The notes under the pieces: generated by a model
The model's input: only the letters and a program-made list of their open reading frames with translations
Databases searched by the model: none
Told to the model about the DNA's origin: nothing
Program-made: the position numbers and the translations under genes
In this document: one piece after another, positions 1-5,646 of the stretch
Layout: each line of letters starts with the position of its first letter
Position numbering within the stretch: the first letter of the stretch is position 1
Origin: Oscillospiraceae bacterium
Lineage (GTDB): Bacteria > Bacillota > Clostridia > Oscillospirales > Ruminococcaceae
Direction of reading: 5' to 3'
DNA length: 5,646 nt
Assembly (NCBI GenBank): GCA_003508605.1
Contig: DNUB01000120.1
Location: forward strand, 6,554 to 12,199

Positions 1-387
1 CTGCTCAAAAGAAATAACTTTTTCGTTTTCTCTTAAAGAAATATCAAGCTGATTTTTGCCTACGTCAACAGCATATATGAGCTTTGCGCCCCTTTGCAGC
101 ATACAATCGGTAAATCCGCCTGTTGAAGCTCCAACATCGATACAAACCTTTTCTCTTAAGTCAATATCAAATTCTTCCACAGCCTTCTCTAACTTTAAAC
201 CGCCCCTTCCCACATACTTGGGAAGATTCCCCTTTATTTCTATTTTATCGGATTCGTTAACCAACAAAGCAGGCTTTTTGATAGGACAGTCGTTTACAAA
301 GACTATTCCCTCTTTAATAATCCGTCCCGCAACATTTCTGCTTTTAACCAAATTACGGTTCACCAATTCAACGTCAAGCCTGCTCAA
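1..387 (-). CDS. tlyA: TlyA family rRNA 2'-O-methyltransferase, 5' part (3' end outside window)
   Basis: This gene is open to the window edge, so only the first 129 residues are visible; the family usually has about 250-270. Residues 3-60 form an S4-type RNA-binding domain starting RLDVELVNRNLVKSR. The FtsJ-like methyltransferase domain follows: RGGLKLEKA at 61-69 carries the lysine (K65) expected in the catalytic tetrad, and DVGASTGGFTDCML at 84-97 is the SAM-binding motif I. Characterised homologues methylate cytidine 2'-OH in 16S and/or 23S rRNA; some clostridial members are labelled haemolysin A for historical reasons. The start is uncertain. TTG at 387 gives the family-like MSRLDVELV, with GGTGA 5 nt upstream; an in-frame GTG at 396 gives three more residues and has AAGGA 5 nt upstream. 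Either start overlaps the end of dxs (14 or 23 nt), so translation is probably coupled. The identification is firm; the start is not. Confidence 0.93.
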   Translation of the reverse strand, partial: MSRLDVELVNRNLVKSRNVAGRIIKEGIVFVNDCPIKKPALLVNESDKIEIKGNLPKYVGRGGLKLEKAVEEFDIDLREKVCIDVGASTGGFTDCMLQRGAKLIYAVDVGKNQLDISLRENEKVISFEQ

Positions 388-2206
388 AAAACTCACCCGT
401 TTCCTTGATCATTCCCTGTATGTCAAGCTTATATTTCGCCAACTGACTTTCCGTTTCGCCGTAGCTCACAAAGCAGTTATCAACGGCAATCAGCCTATAC
501 TTACCCTTCCACTCTTTTTTCATCAGCTCAAAGGCAAATTTTTCTCCTATTCCTCCGGATCTTATTCCCTCTTCAAAAAAAATAATTTTATCATACTTTT
601 CCGCACTTTCAACAGACTTTTCCACAATCGGATAAATTTTTACCAACTGTAAAAGATCAATTTCCATATGCTTGGCAGCCGATTTTGCAAATTCCGTTAT
701 CCGTCCATAGGAAATAATCAAAATACCTTTGTTTGTTTTATCGAATTTAAAATACCGCAGATCATAATCGGTGTCGTTTCTGTCACACAGAACCGCTTCT
801 CCCTTAGGATAACGAACCGCCGCAACCCCGCTGCTTCTGTACACCGCCTTATATAGAGAGCTTCTTAGCTCAGCATCATTGGAGGGTGAATATATTTCAA
901 TTTTTGGAACAAGGGACAGCATTGAAACATCAAACAACCCCTGATGCGTTTCACCGTCTTCTCCCACAAATCCGGCGCGATCAACAGCCAATACTACATG
1001 TTCTTGCTCTATCGCCAAATCATGAATAATCTGATCAAAGCCGCGCTGAATAAAGGTTGAATATACACAGAACACGGGGATCAAATCCTGCGAAGCTAAG
1101 CCGCCTGCAAAGGTTACGGCATGCTCCTCCGCTATCCCCACATCAAAAAATCTCTCCCTGTGATTCCTTGCAAAATGCTGGAGTCCGGTAGCATATTTCA
1201 TAGCCGCCGTGATTCCGCAAATCCTGTTATCCTTATCGGCTAACTGATTTATATATTTTCCCGCAATTTCCGAATATGTATCGTTGCAGGCATTTCGGCA
1301 GCTGTCAGTGCGCTTAGCTATTCCGTGATATTCGCCCGAATTTTGCTCGGCGGGAAGATAGCCCTTTCCCTTTTTTGTTTTTATATGAATTATGCAGGGA
1401 TAATCCAACTGCTTGGCAACGTTGAGAACATCTAAAAGCTCGGATAAATTGTTACCGTTAATAGGTCCCAAATATTTATATCCCAAATTTTCAAAAATAT
1501 TGCTTTGAAATATGGCAAACTTCACAAGCTCCTTAGTTCCGCTGACGGACTTTGAAAGCTCTCTTCCGATTACCGATTTTGAAAGCGCTTCCTTTACTCT
1601 TTTTTTTGTTTCAAAATATTTAGTCGAGGAGGTCATTTGAGTTAAATAATTCGCTACCGCTCCCGAATTTTTGGATATAGACATTTCGTTGTCGTTAAGA
1701 ATAACGATAAAGCTTCTTTTAAGCTTGCTTGCATTGTTCAATCCCTCGTAGGCCTCTCCTCCGGTCAAAGCACCGTCGCCTATAACGGATATAACGTGAT
1801 GAAAATCACCCTTAATCTCCATAGCCTTCGCTATCCCCAAAGCAGCGGAAATCGAAGTGCTTGCGTGCCCTGCGATAAAAGCATCGTGAAGGGATTCGTC
1901 GGGACGGGGAAAACCGGAAATGCCGTTTTCCGTTCTCAGCCGGCAAAAATCCTTATATCTTCCTGTTATAATCTTGTGAGCATAAGCCTGATGACCTACA
2001 TCAAATATTATTTTGTCCTCCGGAGTGGTAAAAACTCTGTGTAATGCAACACAAAGCTCAACCGCACCAAGACTTGACGCCAAGTGGCCGCCGGTTCCGT
2101 ACACAACATCTATTATATATGAACGAAGCTCGGCGCATAGCTTCTCCATTTCACTTAAAGAAAGCTTTTTTATAACTTCGGGAGAAATTCTCGATGATAA
2201 AATCAA
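374..2206 (-). CDS. dxs: 1-deoxy-D-xylulose-5-phosphate synthase
   Basis: This is a cytosolic thiamine-diphosphate enzyme that condenses pyruvate and glyceraldehyde 3-phosphate to DXP, the first step of the MEP isoprenoid pathway. At 610 residues it is close to full family length, with all three transketolase-like domains (about 1-310, 311-475, 480-605). Visible motifs: GGHLASSLG at 39-47 with H41; DVGHQAY at 69-75; GHASTSISAALG at 113-124; the ThDP/Mg motif GDGALTGGEAYEGLNN (143-158) followed by ILNDNEMSIS (169-178); AEEHAV with catalytic-type E360; YSTFIQRGFDQIIHD with Y382 and R388; DRAGFVGEDGETHQG with R410, D417 and H421; and RYPKGE with R465. I prefer TTG at 2206 over GTG at 2215: the GTG lies inside the Shine-Dalgarno AAAGGGGGTGA, whereas TTG is 8 nt past its GG run and gives MILSSRISPEVIKKLS, which resembles other Dxs N-termini. 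It sits in the operon with ispA, whose substrates its pathway supplies. No TPP riboswitch is visible upstream. Confidence 0.97.
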   Translation of the reverse strand: MILSSRISPEVIKKLSLSEMEKLCAELRSYIIDVVYGTGGHLASSLGAVELCVALHRVFTTPEDKIIFDVGHQAYAHKIITGRYKDFCRLRTENGISGFPRPDESLHDAFIAGHASTSISAALGIAKAMEIKGDFHHVISVIGDGALTGGEAYEGLNNASKLKRSFIVILNDNEMSISKNSGAVANYLTQMTSSTKYFETKKRVKEALSKSVIGRELSKSVSGTKELVKFAIFQSNIFENLGYKYLGPINGNNLSELLDVLNVAKQLDYPCIIHIKTKKGKGYLPAEQNSGEYHGIAKRTDSCRNACNDTYSEIAGKYINQLADKDNRICGITAAMKYATGLQHFARNHRERFFDVGIAEEHAVTFAGGLASQDLIPVFCVYSTFIQRGFDQIIHDLAIEQEHVVLAVDRAGFVGEDGETHQGLFDVSMLSLVPKIEIYSPSNDAELRSSLYKAVYRSSGVAAVRYPKGEAVLCDRNDTDYDLRYFKFDKTNKGILIISYGRITEFAKSAAKHMEIDLLQLVKIYPIVEKSVESAEKYDKIIFFEEGIRSGGIGEKFAFELMKKEWKGKYRLIAVDNCFVSYGETESQLAKYKLDIQGMIKETGEFFEQA

Positions 2207-2211
2207 CCTTG

Positions 2212-2222
2212 TCACCCCCTTT
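2212..2222 (-). promoter_or_regulatory. Ribosome binding site that decides the dxs start
   Basis: On the minus strand this reads AAAGGGGGTGA, matching the anti-Shine-Dalgarno complement AAAGGAGGTGA at 10 of 11 positions. The last G of the core is at 2215, leaving exactly 8 nt before TTG at 2206. The in-frame GTG at 2215-2213 is part of this site and would have no spacer, so it is an unlikely start codon. Confidence 0.8.
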
Positions 2223-2276
2223 AAGCGTACACTTTAAATTCGTACCCTGTACAATTTGTTTAAAAAATCTAAGTAA

Positions 2277-2777
2277 TCAACTGATAAAATAATCGGTGGG
2301 AAATACTACAGCGATCAAAATACCCAATAAAGCACCGAAGATAACCTCTAACGGCGTATGACCCAAGAACTCCTTCAGTTCAACGGTTTCCTCGGGATCC
2401 TCCTCTTCATCATCGATCCTTTCATCTATTTTATCCAGCATTTCCTCATCAAGCTCATCTACTATGCGGCGCAGTCTGTTGATCTGCTTTGCATGCATAC
2501 CGGCAGCTCTTCTTATTCCCGTTGCATCATACATAGTTATCATCGCAAGTACCATAGAAAGAGCAAAAATCGGTGAAGCCAAGCCTTCCATTCTGTATAT
2601 GGTGATAACCAGTGCGCATACGGTTGACGAATGTGAAGAAGGCATACCGCCCGATCCGAACAATCTCTCCATATTAAAGGTTCTGTATTTGATTGCATAA
2701 ATGACCGCTTTGATAAGCTGTGCAATAGCCCAGCTTAAAACCGGTACCAGTATGGCAACATTTATATAGTCTTTCAA
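2277..2777 (-). CDS. Divergent PAP2 family (DUF212, YuiD-like) membrane protein
   Basis: This is a small integral membrane protein of about 166 residues, matching the divergent PAP2/DUF212 family typified by Bacillus YuiD. Hydrophobic stretches lie at about 6-29, 51-83 and 145-160. The PAP2-like signature is altered in the way typical of this family: GGMPSSHSS at 43-51 takes the place of PSGH, DATGIRRAAGMHA follows at 84-96, and GHTPLEV at 139-145 provides H140 with E144 where classical PAP2 enzymes have His-x3-Asp. Between these blocks, about 107-136 is a very acidic hydrophilic segment. PAP2 relatives dephosphorylate lipid phosphates, but DUF212 activity is poorly established. Its place between ispA and dxs makes a prenyl-diphosphate or other lipid-phosphate substrate a reasonable inference, not a demonstrated role. 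TTG at 2777 is preferred: it lies 8 nt after the GG of TAAGTAGGTGA. The alternative GTG at 2786 directly abuts the ispA stop and lies inside that ribosome binding site. Confidence 0.88.
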   Translation of the reverse strand: MKDYINVAILVPVLSWAIAQLIKAVIYAIKYRTFNMERLFGSGGMPSSHSSTVCALVITIYRMEGLASPIFALSMVLAMITMYDATGIRRAAGMHAKQINRLRRIVDELDEEMLDKIDERIDDEEEDPEETVELKEFLGHTPLEVIFGALLGILIAVVFPTDYFIS

Positions 2778-2782
2778 AAGAT

Positions 2783-2793
2783 TCACCTACTTA
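2783..2793 (-). promoter_or_regulatory. Ribosome binding site of the PAP2-like gene, containing the ispA stop codon
   Basis: On the minus strand this reads TAAGTAGGTGA, matching TAAGGAGGTGA at 10 of 11 positions. The ispA stop codon TAG (2789-2787) lies within it, so ribosomes finishing ispA end on the initiation site of the next gene, which favours coupling. The spacer from the last core G (2786) to TTG at 2777 is 8 nt. Confidence 0.75.
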
Positions 2794-3674
2794 TTTCTAT
2801 TTAAAAGCTGTACTGTGAGCTGCTGTAAAAATTCGCTGCCGTCAAATTGTGTAAGAAAACCCAGGGCTTCATCGGTTAATAGCTTTGCTTTTTCCTTTGC
2901 TTCCTCTAAACCGACATAAGATACATATGTATACTTATTCTTTTCCTTATCACTGCCGACAGGCTTCCCCAAAGCTTCTTCATCACCGCACACATCAAGT
3001 ATGTCATCAACGATCTGAAAAGCCAGCCCCAACCTATCGGCATATTCAAGAGCGTTTCTGACAGTATTTCCGTCTGCACCCGCCGACAGGCAGCCCATTC
3101 CGGCCGCCGCCTGCAGCAGCCGCGAGGTTTTCAGCCTGTACATTTTAAGTAATTCGTCTAATCCCAAGGGCTGTCCTTCAAATTCGGTGTCTATCTGCTG
3201 CCCACCTATCATTCCCATATGCCCCGAAGCCCAAGCCAGCATCTTAATCATTTTCAGCACATTATCCGCAGCTACACCGCAATATGTTCCTCCCGCCAAT
3301 ACGTCAAAAGCGTACATTTCAAGTGCGTCCCCTGCTAAAAGCGCAGTTTCCTCATCAAAGGCTTTGTGACAGCTCGGTCTGCCTCTTCTCATATCATCGT
3401 TATCCATACAGGGCAAATCGTCATGTATTAAAGAAAATGTGTGCATCATCTCAATTGCGCAGGCTGCCGGAAGCGCATTTTTGTATTCGCCTCCGCAAAC
3501 CCTGCAAAATTCAAGTGCAAGAACAGGGCGAATCCTCTTCCCCCCCGCACATAGGCTGTATTTCATAGCCTTAAAAAGCTTATCTTGTTTTAAACCGTCC
3601 GAAAAACTCATATATCTTTCAAGCTCTTTATCCACAAGCTCTTTATAAAAGGCCGTTTGTTCTTCAAAAGTCAT
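2787..3674 (-). CDS. ispA: Farnesyl diphosphate synthase (short-chain polyprenyl synthetase)
   Basis: This is a soluble all-helical prenyltransferase that adds isopentenyl diphosphate to DMAPP and GPP, giving farnesyl diphosphate for undecaprenyl phosphate and other isoprenoids. At 295 residues it has normal length. Visible motifs: GGKRIRP at 44-50, which binds diphosphate; the first aspartate-rich motif DDLPCMDND at 85-93 followed by RRGRP; GQQ at 158-160; KT at 182-183; and the second aspartate-rich motif DDILD at 223-227, followed by GKPVGSDKEKNKYTYVS. The two-residue insertion in the first motif and aromatic F80 five residues before it match bacterial farnesyl rather than longer-chain synthases; product length is inferred. 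ATG at 3674 shares its A with the xseB TAA stop (TAATG), and GGAG lies about 11 nt upstream. A longer reading from 3725 only adds 17 residues that overlap xseB in another frame and look unlike the family. The xseB-ispA-dxs association is also known from enterobacteria. Confidence 0.95.
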   Translation of the reverse strand: MTFEEQTAFYKELVDKELERYMSFSDGLKQDKLFKAMKYSLCAGGKRIRPVLALEFCRVCGGEYKNALPAACAIEMMHTFSLIHDDLPCMDNDDMRRGRPSCHKAFDEETALLAGDALEMYAFDVLAGGTYCGVAADNVLKMIKMLAWASGHMGMIGGQQIDTEFEGQPLGLDELLKMYRLKTSRLLQAAAGMGCLSAGADGNTVRNALEYADRLGLAFQIVDDILDVCGDEEALGKPVGSDKEKNKYTYVSYVGLEEAKEKAKLLTDEALGFLTQFDGSEFLQQLTVQLLNRNK

Positions 3675-3880
3675 TATTCTGCTTTCTCCAAGGTTATTTT
3701 TGCTTCCTTTATATTTTTTTTGCATAACTCAACTAAGCCGTTTGCTTCATCATAAAGCTCAACGGCATTTTTTAACGTAATTTCGGGATTTTCCATCAGC
3801 TGAGATATATCGTTAAGCCTTTGCAAAGCCTCCTCAAAGGTCATTTCTTTAGCCGCTTCCTTTTTAGCCGTGTTAATCAC
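3674..3880 (-). CDS. xseB: Exodeoxyribonuclease VII small subunit
   Basis: XseB forms, with several copies per XseA, the ExoVII complex that degrades single-stranded DNA to oligonucleotides. The protein is a short helical hairpin; the family core MTFEEALQRLNDISQLMENP is followed by a second amphipathic helix through VELYDEANGLVELC and a charged tail ending LEKAE. The reading from GTG at 3880 is 68 residues, but this GTG lies within the Shine-Dalgarno TAAGGAAGTGA (3887-3877) and has no proper spacer. At the usual 8-nt spacing stands ACG (3871-3869), in frame, which would give a 65-residue protein beginning MAKKEAAKEMTFEEAL, very like other XseB N-termini. A third choice, ATG at 3844, gives only 56 residues with a distant AAGGA. 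The stop overlaps the ispA start (TAATG), and the gap from xseA is 34 nt. The identity is secure; the initiation codon is open. Confidence 0.9.
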   Translation of the reverse strand: MINTAKKEAAKEMTFEEALQRLNDISQLMENPEITLKNAVELYDEANGLVELCKKNIKEAKITLEKAE

Positions 3881-3914
3881 TTCCTTAAATTTATTAAGAC
3901 TTTATTATATGTCT

Positions 3915-5099
3915 TTAATCTTCCACCGCTGCGTTTAATTCACCGTCCGAAAGCTTTATTCTAATTTTATCTCCGCTTTTCAGAGCTTTGACCGAAGTAA
4001 CTGTGGAATTATCTTTAAATATAATGGAATATCCTCTTTCCAAGGTTTTAAAAGGGTTAAAGGCATTCACCAATTCTACTGTATTATTTAAGCACAGCTC
4101 TTTGGTAGAAATCAGATTGCCAAAATCCCTTTTTATCAGTGAAAATGTTTTATTCAAATTCTTTTCGTTAGCTTCAATTTTATTTTTGGGGTGATACAAT
4201 TCAATATGTGAAAACAAGCTTCGTATCTGTAATTCGCAGCCTGCAATCTTTGCCGAAGCCATATCCTTTATATGGTTTTTCTTAATTTCGGCAGCGTTAA
4301 GTACTTCGTTTATGTCCGGAACCGCAATCTCCGCCGCAGCACTTGGAGTGGGGGCTCTCATATCTGCCGCAAAATCGGAAATGCTGTAATCTATCTCATG
4401 ACCCACAGCCGATATAGTGGGGATTTTGCTGGCATAAACCGCTCTGGCCACTATTTCGGTATTAAAAGCAGACAAATCCTCGGCGGAGCCGCCGCCTCTG
4501 CCAAAAATAATCAGATCGCAGCCGCTATCCTGCGCCTTATTTATTCCGTCAGCGACAGACTGCGGAGCTTCCGCACCCTGAACAAGGACAGAAATAAGCT
4601 TTACCTTTATAAAAGGATATCTTCGTGAAAAAACGTTTAAAATATCTTTAATGGCCGCACCCGTTTCAGACGTAACCACGCAAACCGACTTCGGCATTTC
4701 CGGCAACGGTCTTTTCTGATTAAACAAACCTTCTTCTTTAAGCTTATTTTTAAGCTGTTCAAAGGACAAAGCCCCCTCGCCTATGCCTTCCTCCTGCTTA
4801 ATATCATAAGCATAAAGCTGACACAATCCGTCACGCTCAAAAAACTGAACCGCTCCGCTAACCACAACATTCATACCGTCTTCCAAACGAAATTCCATTT
4901 TTTGGGCATAGCTTTTAAACATAACGGCTTTAATAGAAGCAAAACTGTCACGGAGAGTGAAATAAATATGTCCTGACTGATAATGATATTTTAAATTGGA
5001 TATCTCTCCTTTAACAGAAATACCTTGAATATCTTTGTCGCCTTTGAGAAGAAGAGCAAGTCTTCTGTTTATTTGAGAGACGGTTACGATAAGAGACAT
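3915..5099 (-). CDS. xseA: Exodeoxyribonuclease VII large subunit
   Basis: XseA is the catalytic subunit of ExoVII, a cytosolic single-strand-specific nuclease acting in both directions without a need for Mg2+ in the studied enzymes. At 394 residues it is near the short end of the family. Residues 5-100 form the N-terminal OB-fold domain (VSQINRRLALLL, GEISNLKYHYQSGHIYFTLR). The catalytic domain begins near 115 and shows VTSETGAAIKDILNVFSRRYP (142-162, D152 likely conserved), GRGGGSAEDLSAFN (200-213, with S where W is common in the family), AVGHEIDYSISDFAADMRAP (231-250) and TPSAAAEIAVPD (251-262). A helical, probably coiled-coil segment follows at about 265-345, and then NPFKTLERGYSI (348-359), the usual C-terminal signature. 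ATG at 5099 lies one base after the nusB stop (TAGTATG), with GGGG 7 nt upstream inside nusB, so translation is likely coupled. The partner xseB is next downstream. Confidence 0.96.
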   Translation of the reverse strand: MSLIVTVSQINRRLALLLKGDKDIQGISVKGEISNLKYHYQSGHIYFTLRDSFASIKAVMFKSYAQKMEFRLEDGMNVVVSGAVQFFERDGLCQLYAYDIKQEEGIGEGALSFEQLKNKLKEEGLFNQKRPLPEMPKSVCVVTSETGAAIKDILNVFSRRYPFIKVKLISVLVQGAEAPQSVADGINKAQDSGCDLIIFGRGGGSAEDLSAFNTEIVARAVYASKIPTISAVGHEIDYSISDFAADMRAPTPSAAAEIAVPDINEVLNAAEIKKNHIKDMASAKIAGCELQIRSLFSHIELYHPKNKIEANEKNLNKTFSLIKRDFGNLISTKELCLNNTVELVNAFNPFKTLERGYSIIFKDNSTVTSVKALKSGDKIRIKLSDGELNAAVED

Positions 5100-5100
5100 A

Positions 5101-5502
5101 CTATTTCCCCAAATCCTTATAGTAAGAGTTAAGTACGCCGTTTATAAATGCCTTGTCGTTATTTTCGGCATAGGCTTTTGAAAGCTCGATAGCTTCGTTT
5201 ATCGATACCTTTGGAGGAATCTTTTCCTTTTCAAAGGTAAGCTCATATACACTTATTCTAAGGATCGATAGGTTAACCTTAGATATTCTCGCTACAGATC
5301 TTGAGGGGCTGTATTTTCCTATAATCGAGTCAATTTCCTCTTTATTTCTCCAAACGTTGTCCGCAAGCTTTATAACAGCATTATTAACAGGTATTTCAAA
5401 CTCATCCGAGGTACATTCGGATATTTCGTTTACATTCTGTCCCGTAATTTCCATTTGGTATAAAATTATAAAGGCCGCTTCTCTGACTTCGTGTTTTGTC
5501 AT
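5101..5502 (-). CDS. nusB: Transcription antitermination factor NusB
   Basis: NusB pairs with NusE (ribosomal protein S10) on boxA RNA and joins the antitermination complex that keeps RNA polymerase processive through rRNA operons. The 133-residue all-helical protein has normal length. Visible signatures: REAAFIILYQME at 7-18 (N-terminal helix, arginine-rich RNA-contact side), RISKVNLSILRISVYEL at 72-88, and IPPKVSINEAIELSKAYAEN (95-114) followed by FINGVLNSYYK, which closely follow the family pattern. I chose ATG at 5502 because GGAG (5512-5509) gives a 6-nt spacer and MTKHEVREAA resembles other NusB starts. ATG at 5505 (one more residue) has only a 3-nt spacer, and TTG at 5514 overlaps the GGAG itself. 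It is the first gene seen in the cluster; in Clostridia asp23 and spoIIIA genes often precede it, but that area is outside the window. Confidence 0.95.
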   Translation of the reverse strand: MTKHEVREAAFIILYQMEITGQNVNEISECTSDEFEIPVNNAVIKLADNVWRNKEEIDSIIGKYSPSRSVARISKVNLSILRISVYELTFEKEKIPPKVSINEAIELSKAYAENNDKAFINGVLNSYYKDLGK

Positions 5503-5550
5503 CATTTTCTCCAACCTACTTGATTTTCCGTTTCAAAACCGTTCAATGAG

Positions 5551-5646
5551 GGGGCAATGCCCTGAATTTATGAAAAATCCGGGGCGTAAGCCCCTCAGGG
5601 TTTCAGTGGGGGACTAGGTCCCCCACTGAAAGACTGAATGGAACCC
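5551..5646. repeat. Multi-hairpin intergenic element, possibly a dispersed repeat
   Basis: Three hairpins lie in under 100 nt. In plus-strand terms they are GGGC-AAT-GCCC (5552-5562), GGGGC-GTAA-GCCCC (5581-5594) and a perfect 14-bp inverted repeat (5601-5614 with 5618-5631) around the loop TAG. In addition CCCTGA (5560-5565) is complementary to TCAGGG (5595-5600) and could enclose the middle hairpin. ACTGAA occurs twice at 5625-5630 and 5633-5638. The base composition differs sharply from the AT-rich flank. This looks like the kind of palindromic intergenic repeat scattered through some clostridial genomes, but only one copy is in view, so its repetitive nature is inferred. The outer boundary is unknown, as the element may continue beyond 5646. 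Alternatives are a structured leader RNA or a degenerate mobile element end. Confidence 0.5.
5601..5631. repeat. Perfect 14-bp inverted repeat with 3-nt loop
   Basis: The left arm TTTCAGTGGGGGAC and right arm GTCCCCCACTGAAA are exact reverse complements separated by TAG. RNA from either strand would form a very stable hairpin. No T-run follows on either strand (the plus side continues AGACTGAATGG after the palindrome's AAA; the minus side continues CCCTGAGGGGC), so it does not look like a classical intrinsic terminator. Confidence 0.85.

Larger units (their letters stand above)
5515..5646. other. Gene-free leader upstream of nusB
   Basis: No convincing gene is present here up to the window edge. 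About 35 nt next to nusB are AT-rich and otherwise plain; the remainder (5551-5646) is GC-rich and densely palindromic, and is annotated separately. I see no sigma-A promoter with acceptable -35 and -10 boxes on the minus strand, so nusB may be transcribed from further upstream. Confidence 0.6.

Noticed and set aside
56..652. 198-residue plus-strand open reading frame antisense to tlyA and dxs
   Set aside because: It covers strongly conserved coding sequence of both genes on the other strand, has no family-like motif and looks like low-complexity S/F/L-rich shadow translation.
2223..2276. Separate dxs promoter or riboswitch in the gap after the PAP2-like gene
   Set aside because: The best hexamers (TTGTAC and TGTACG, 17 nt apart) each match consensus at only about half the positions, and the gap is too short and unstructured for a TPP riboswitch.
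3904..3909. Exact TATAAT on the minus strand between xseA and xseB, a possible internal promoter
   Set aside because: No -35-like hexamer lies 16-18 nt upstream (GCAGCG region) and there is no extended -10 TG; the gap is AT-rich, so a chance match is likely.
3896..3915. AAGAC/GTCTT inverted repeat between xseA and xseB as a terminator
   Set aside because: The stem is only 5 bp, AT-leaning, with a 10-nt loop and no following T-run; the next gene has a strong ribosome binding site and partners xseA functionally.
5357..5617. 86-residue plus-strand open reading frame running from antisense nusB into the hairpin element
   Set aside because: Its first half is antisense to conserved nusB and its tail is the translated palindrome; no ribosome binding site or family resemblance is seen.
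5601..5631. Strong hairpin as an intrinsic terminator of an upstream gene
   Set aside because: There is no T-run after the stem on either strand; it fits a palindromic repeat better.

Overview
The window suggests a Gram-positive anaerobe of the class Clostridia with low to moderate GC. The reasons are the gene order nusB-xseA-xseB-ispA-(divergent PAP2)-dxs-tlyA, which is a familiar clostridial housekeeping cluster, strong AGGAGG-type ribosome binding sites, and frequent non-ATG starts. This assignment rests on gene order and protein style, not on a database search; I cannot name a genus.

Every gene lies on the minus strand, so transcription runs from high to low coordinates. From 5646 down to about 5520 there is a gene-free leader with a cluster of GC-rich hairpins. 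Then come nusB (5502-5101), xseA (5099-3915), xseB (about 3880-3674), ispA (3674-2787), a divergent PAP2/DUF212 membrane protein (about 2777-2277), dxs (2206-374) and the 5' part of tlyA (387 to the window edge). Junctions are tight: 1 nt between nusB and xseA, a TAATG overlap between xseB and ispA, an ispA stop codon lying inside the next ribosome binding site, and a dxs/tlyA overlap. The largest gap between genes is about 70 nt. This looks like one co-transcribed unit with translational coupling.

The genes fall into two themes. nusB, xseA/xseB and tlyA serve transcription, DNA metabolism and rRNA modification. dxs and ispA supply isoprenoids: Dxs makes 1-deoxyxylulose 5-phosphate, the entry to the MEP pathway, and IspA condenses the resulting C5 units to farnesyl diphosphate, the precursor of undecaprenyl phosphate and other prenyl lipids. 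The PAP2-like protein between them may act on a prenyl or lipid phosphate, but that is inference.

The window is mostly ordinary core genome. Two things deserve a second look. The first is the multi-hairpin element upstream of nusB, which has a perfect 14-bp stem and looks like a dispersed repeat or RNA element. The second is a recurring start-site pattern: a near-perfect 11-nt Shine-Dalgarno contains a decoy GTG, and the probable start lies exactly 8 nt after its GG. That start is TTG for dxs and the PAP2 gene and, surprisingly, ACG for xseB.
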